Positions 43,153 to 43,690 of a stretch of 43,690 bases of DNA are shown here, in pieces (position 1 is the first letter of the stretch; each line of letters opens with the position of its first letter). The stretch is from positions 1 through 43,690 of the forward strand of contig JAUNLQ010000010.1 of NCBI GenBank assembly GCA_030532225.1. The letters are read 5' to 3'. The position numbers were made by a program, and so were the translations under genes. The notes beneath the pieces were generated by a model. It saw nothing but the letters and a program-made list of their open reading frames with translations. It did not search any database and was not told the DNA's origin. This DNA is from Bacillota bacterium. GTDB taxonomy: Bacteria; Bacillota; Clostridia; Tissierellales; Peptoniphilaceae.

Positions 43153-43690
43153 CTATTTAACAAATTGACTTATAAACCAAATAGTTTGAGGTTGATAAAT
43201 AACGTCTACTAAGAAAGCTCCAACAATTGGAACAATCATCATAGCCTTTCTACTCATTCCATACTTTTCGTTAACAGCTGTCATATTAACAATAGCTGAA
43301 GGTGTTGCTCCAAGAGCGTGTCCACATAGACCTGAACACATTACTGCAGCATCGTAATTGCTTCCTAATATTCTGAATACTACAAAGTAGGATAGAAGAA
43401 TTAGAACAACAACTTGTGATAGAACTACTAATAATACACCACCTAGAAGTCCTGATAGTTCCCATAACTTTAAGGTCATTAAAGCTAAAGCCAAATACAT
43501 ATTAAGCATTACATCGCCAATACCATCTACAAGGGCGAAATCGAAATTGTAGAAATGGAAGGCTTCGTTTAAGTTTCTAACTATAACAGCAACAAACATT
43601 GCTCCAACATAGTCTGGGAATCCCATATTAATTATCTTACTAATCCAACCAGAAATTAAAGTTCCTAGAGCCATACATACAAATATAACA
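43153..43690 (-). CDS. gltS: Glutamate/Na+ symporter-like protein, C-terminal part
   Basis: Minus-strand gene cut by the window end; 178 residues visible and the frame stays open past the first in-window ATG at 43674 to base 43690 (preceding residues VIFVC). Polytopic membrane protein with hydrophobic helices and the GltS-like phrases GFPDYVGAMFVAVIVRNLNEA, FALVDGIGDVMLNMYLALALMTLKLWEL (each in part) and SGLCGHALGATPSAIVNMTAVNEKYG, the last being the conserved C-terminal GATP segment of the family. Likely Na+-driven glutamate transport across the membrane; export of surplus glutamate from histidine breakdown or uptake are both possible. It precedes ftcD by 24 bases and probably shares its transcript. 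Confidence 0.88.
   Translation of the reverse strand, partial: VIFVCMALGTLISGWISKIINMGFPDYVGAMFVAVIVRNLNEAFHFYNFDFALVDGIGDVMLNMYLALALMTLKLWELSGLLGGVLLVVLSQVVVLILLSYFVVFRILGSNYDAAVMCSGLCGHALGATPSAIVNMTAVNEKYGMSRKAMMIVPIVGAFLVDVIYQPQTIWFISQFVK

Noticed and set aside
1..43690. CRISPR array, prophage or complete insertion sequence
   Set aside because: No regularly spaced repeats, integrase, phage structural genes or transposase frames were seen.

Overview
The window looks like chromosome of a low-GC, Gram-positive, fermentative Firmicute. The mix of pyruvate:ferredoxin oxidoreductase, glutamate formimidoyltransferase, a glutamate/Na+ symporter, HPr kinase, a galactose ABC system and a compact AT-rich style suggests a Peptoniphilaceae/Tissierellia-type anaerobe or aerotolerant coccus. 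That placement is an inference from gene content; no 16S rRNA gene is present. Most genes are on the + strand in tightly overlapping operons with strong Shine-Dalgarno sequences.

Layout. (1) 1-1774: 3' part of a streptococcal-type pyruvate oxidase gene (spxB). (2) 1826-5939: an accessory-looking ABC exporter (one ATPase, two paralogous permeases) between two unusually long, AT-rich gene-free stretches. (3) 5940-14344: a galactose locus: DUF2812-like membrane protein, LacI/GalR-type repressor, mglB-mglA-mglC importer, aldose-epimerase-like protein, galT and galK. A cre/LacI-like operator lies in the mglB promoter and a terminator lies between mglB and mglA. (4) 14438-20036: DUF697-like membrane protein, then pepP-uvrC-hprK. 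(5) 20165-23701: pyruvate:ferredoxin oxidoreductase. (6) 23800-28352: str operon, rpsL-rpsG-fusA-tuf. (7) 28371-29775: ung, and convergent usp/DUF1294 genes. (8) 29906-34615: ECF sigma factor, DUF4367-type membrane partner, a 57-aa lipoprotein and an ABC transporter whose first permease carries an M1-peptidase-like extracellular region without a catalytic domain. (9) 34689-35495, minus strand: tRNA-Ser(GGA), SRP RNA and tmRNA packed behind one clear promoter. (10) 35566-41306: pyrimidine operon pyrB-I-C-F-K-D-E with a PyrR-type leader hairpin. (11) 41390-42112: pgeF/yfiH. (12) 42232-43690, minus strand: glutamate formimidoyltransferase and the 3' part of a gltS-like symporter gene.

How the parts fit. 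Galactose is imported by MglBAC and enters the Leloir pathway through GalK and GalT (galE is not in the window). HprK could link this to CcpA-type catabolite control at the cre-like site. Pyruvate can be handled by PFOR (acetyl-CoA, reduced ferredoxin) or by pyruvate oxidase (acetyl phosphate plus H2O2), an uncommon pairing. The most interesting unexplained structure is the ECF sigma locus: two sites, one before the sigma gene and one before the small lipoprotein gene, share a TGTAG(G/T)-N17-CGAT pattern and an identical downstream block, as expected for an autoregulated ECF regulon contained within a few kilobases.
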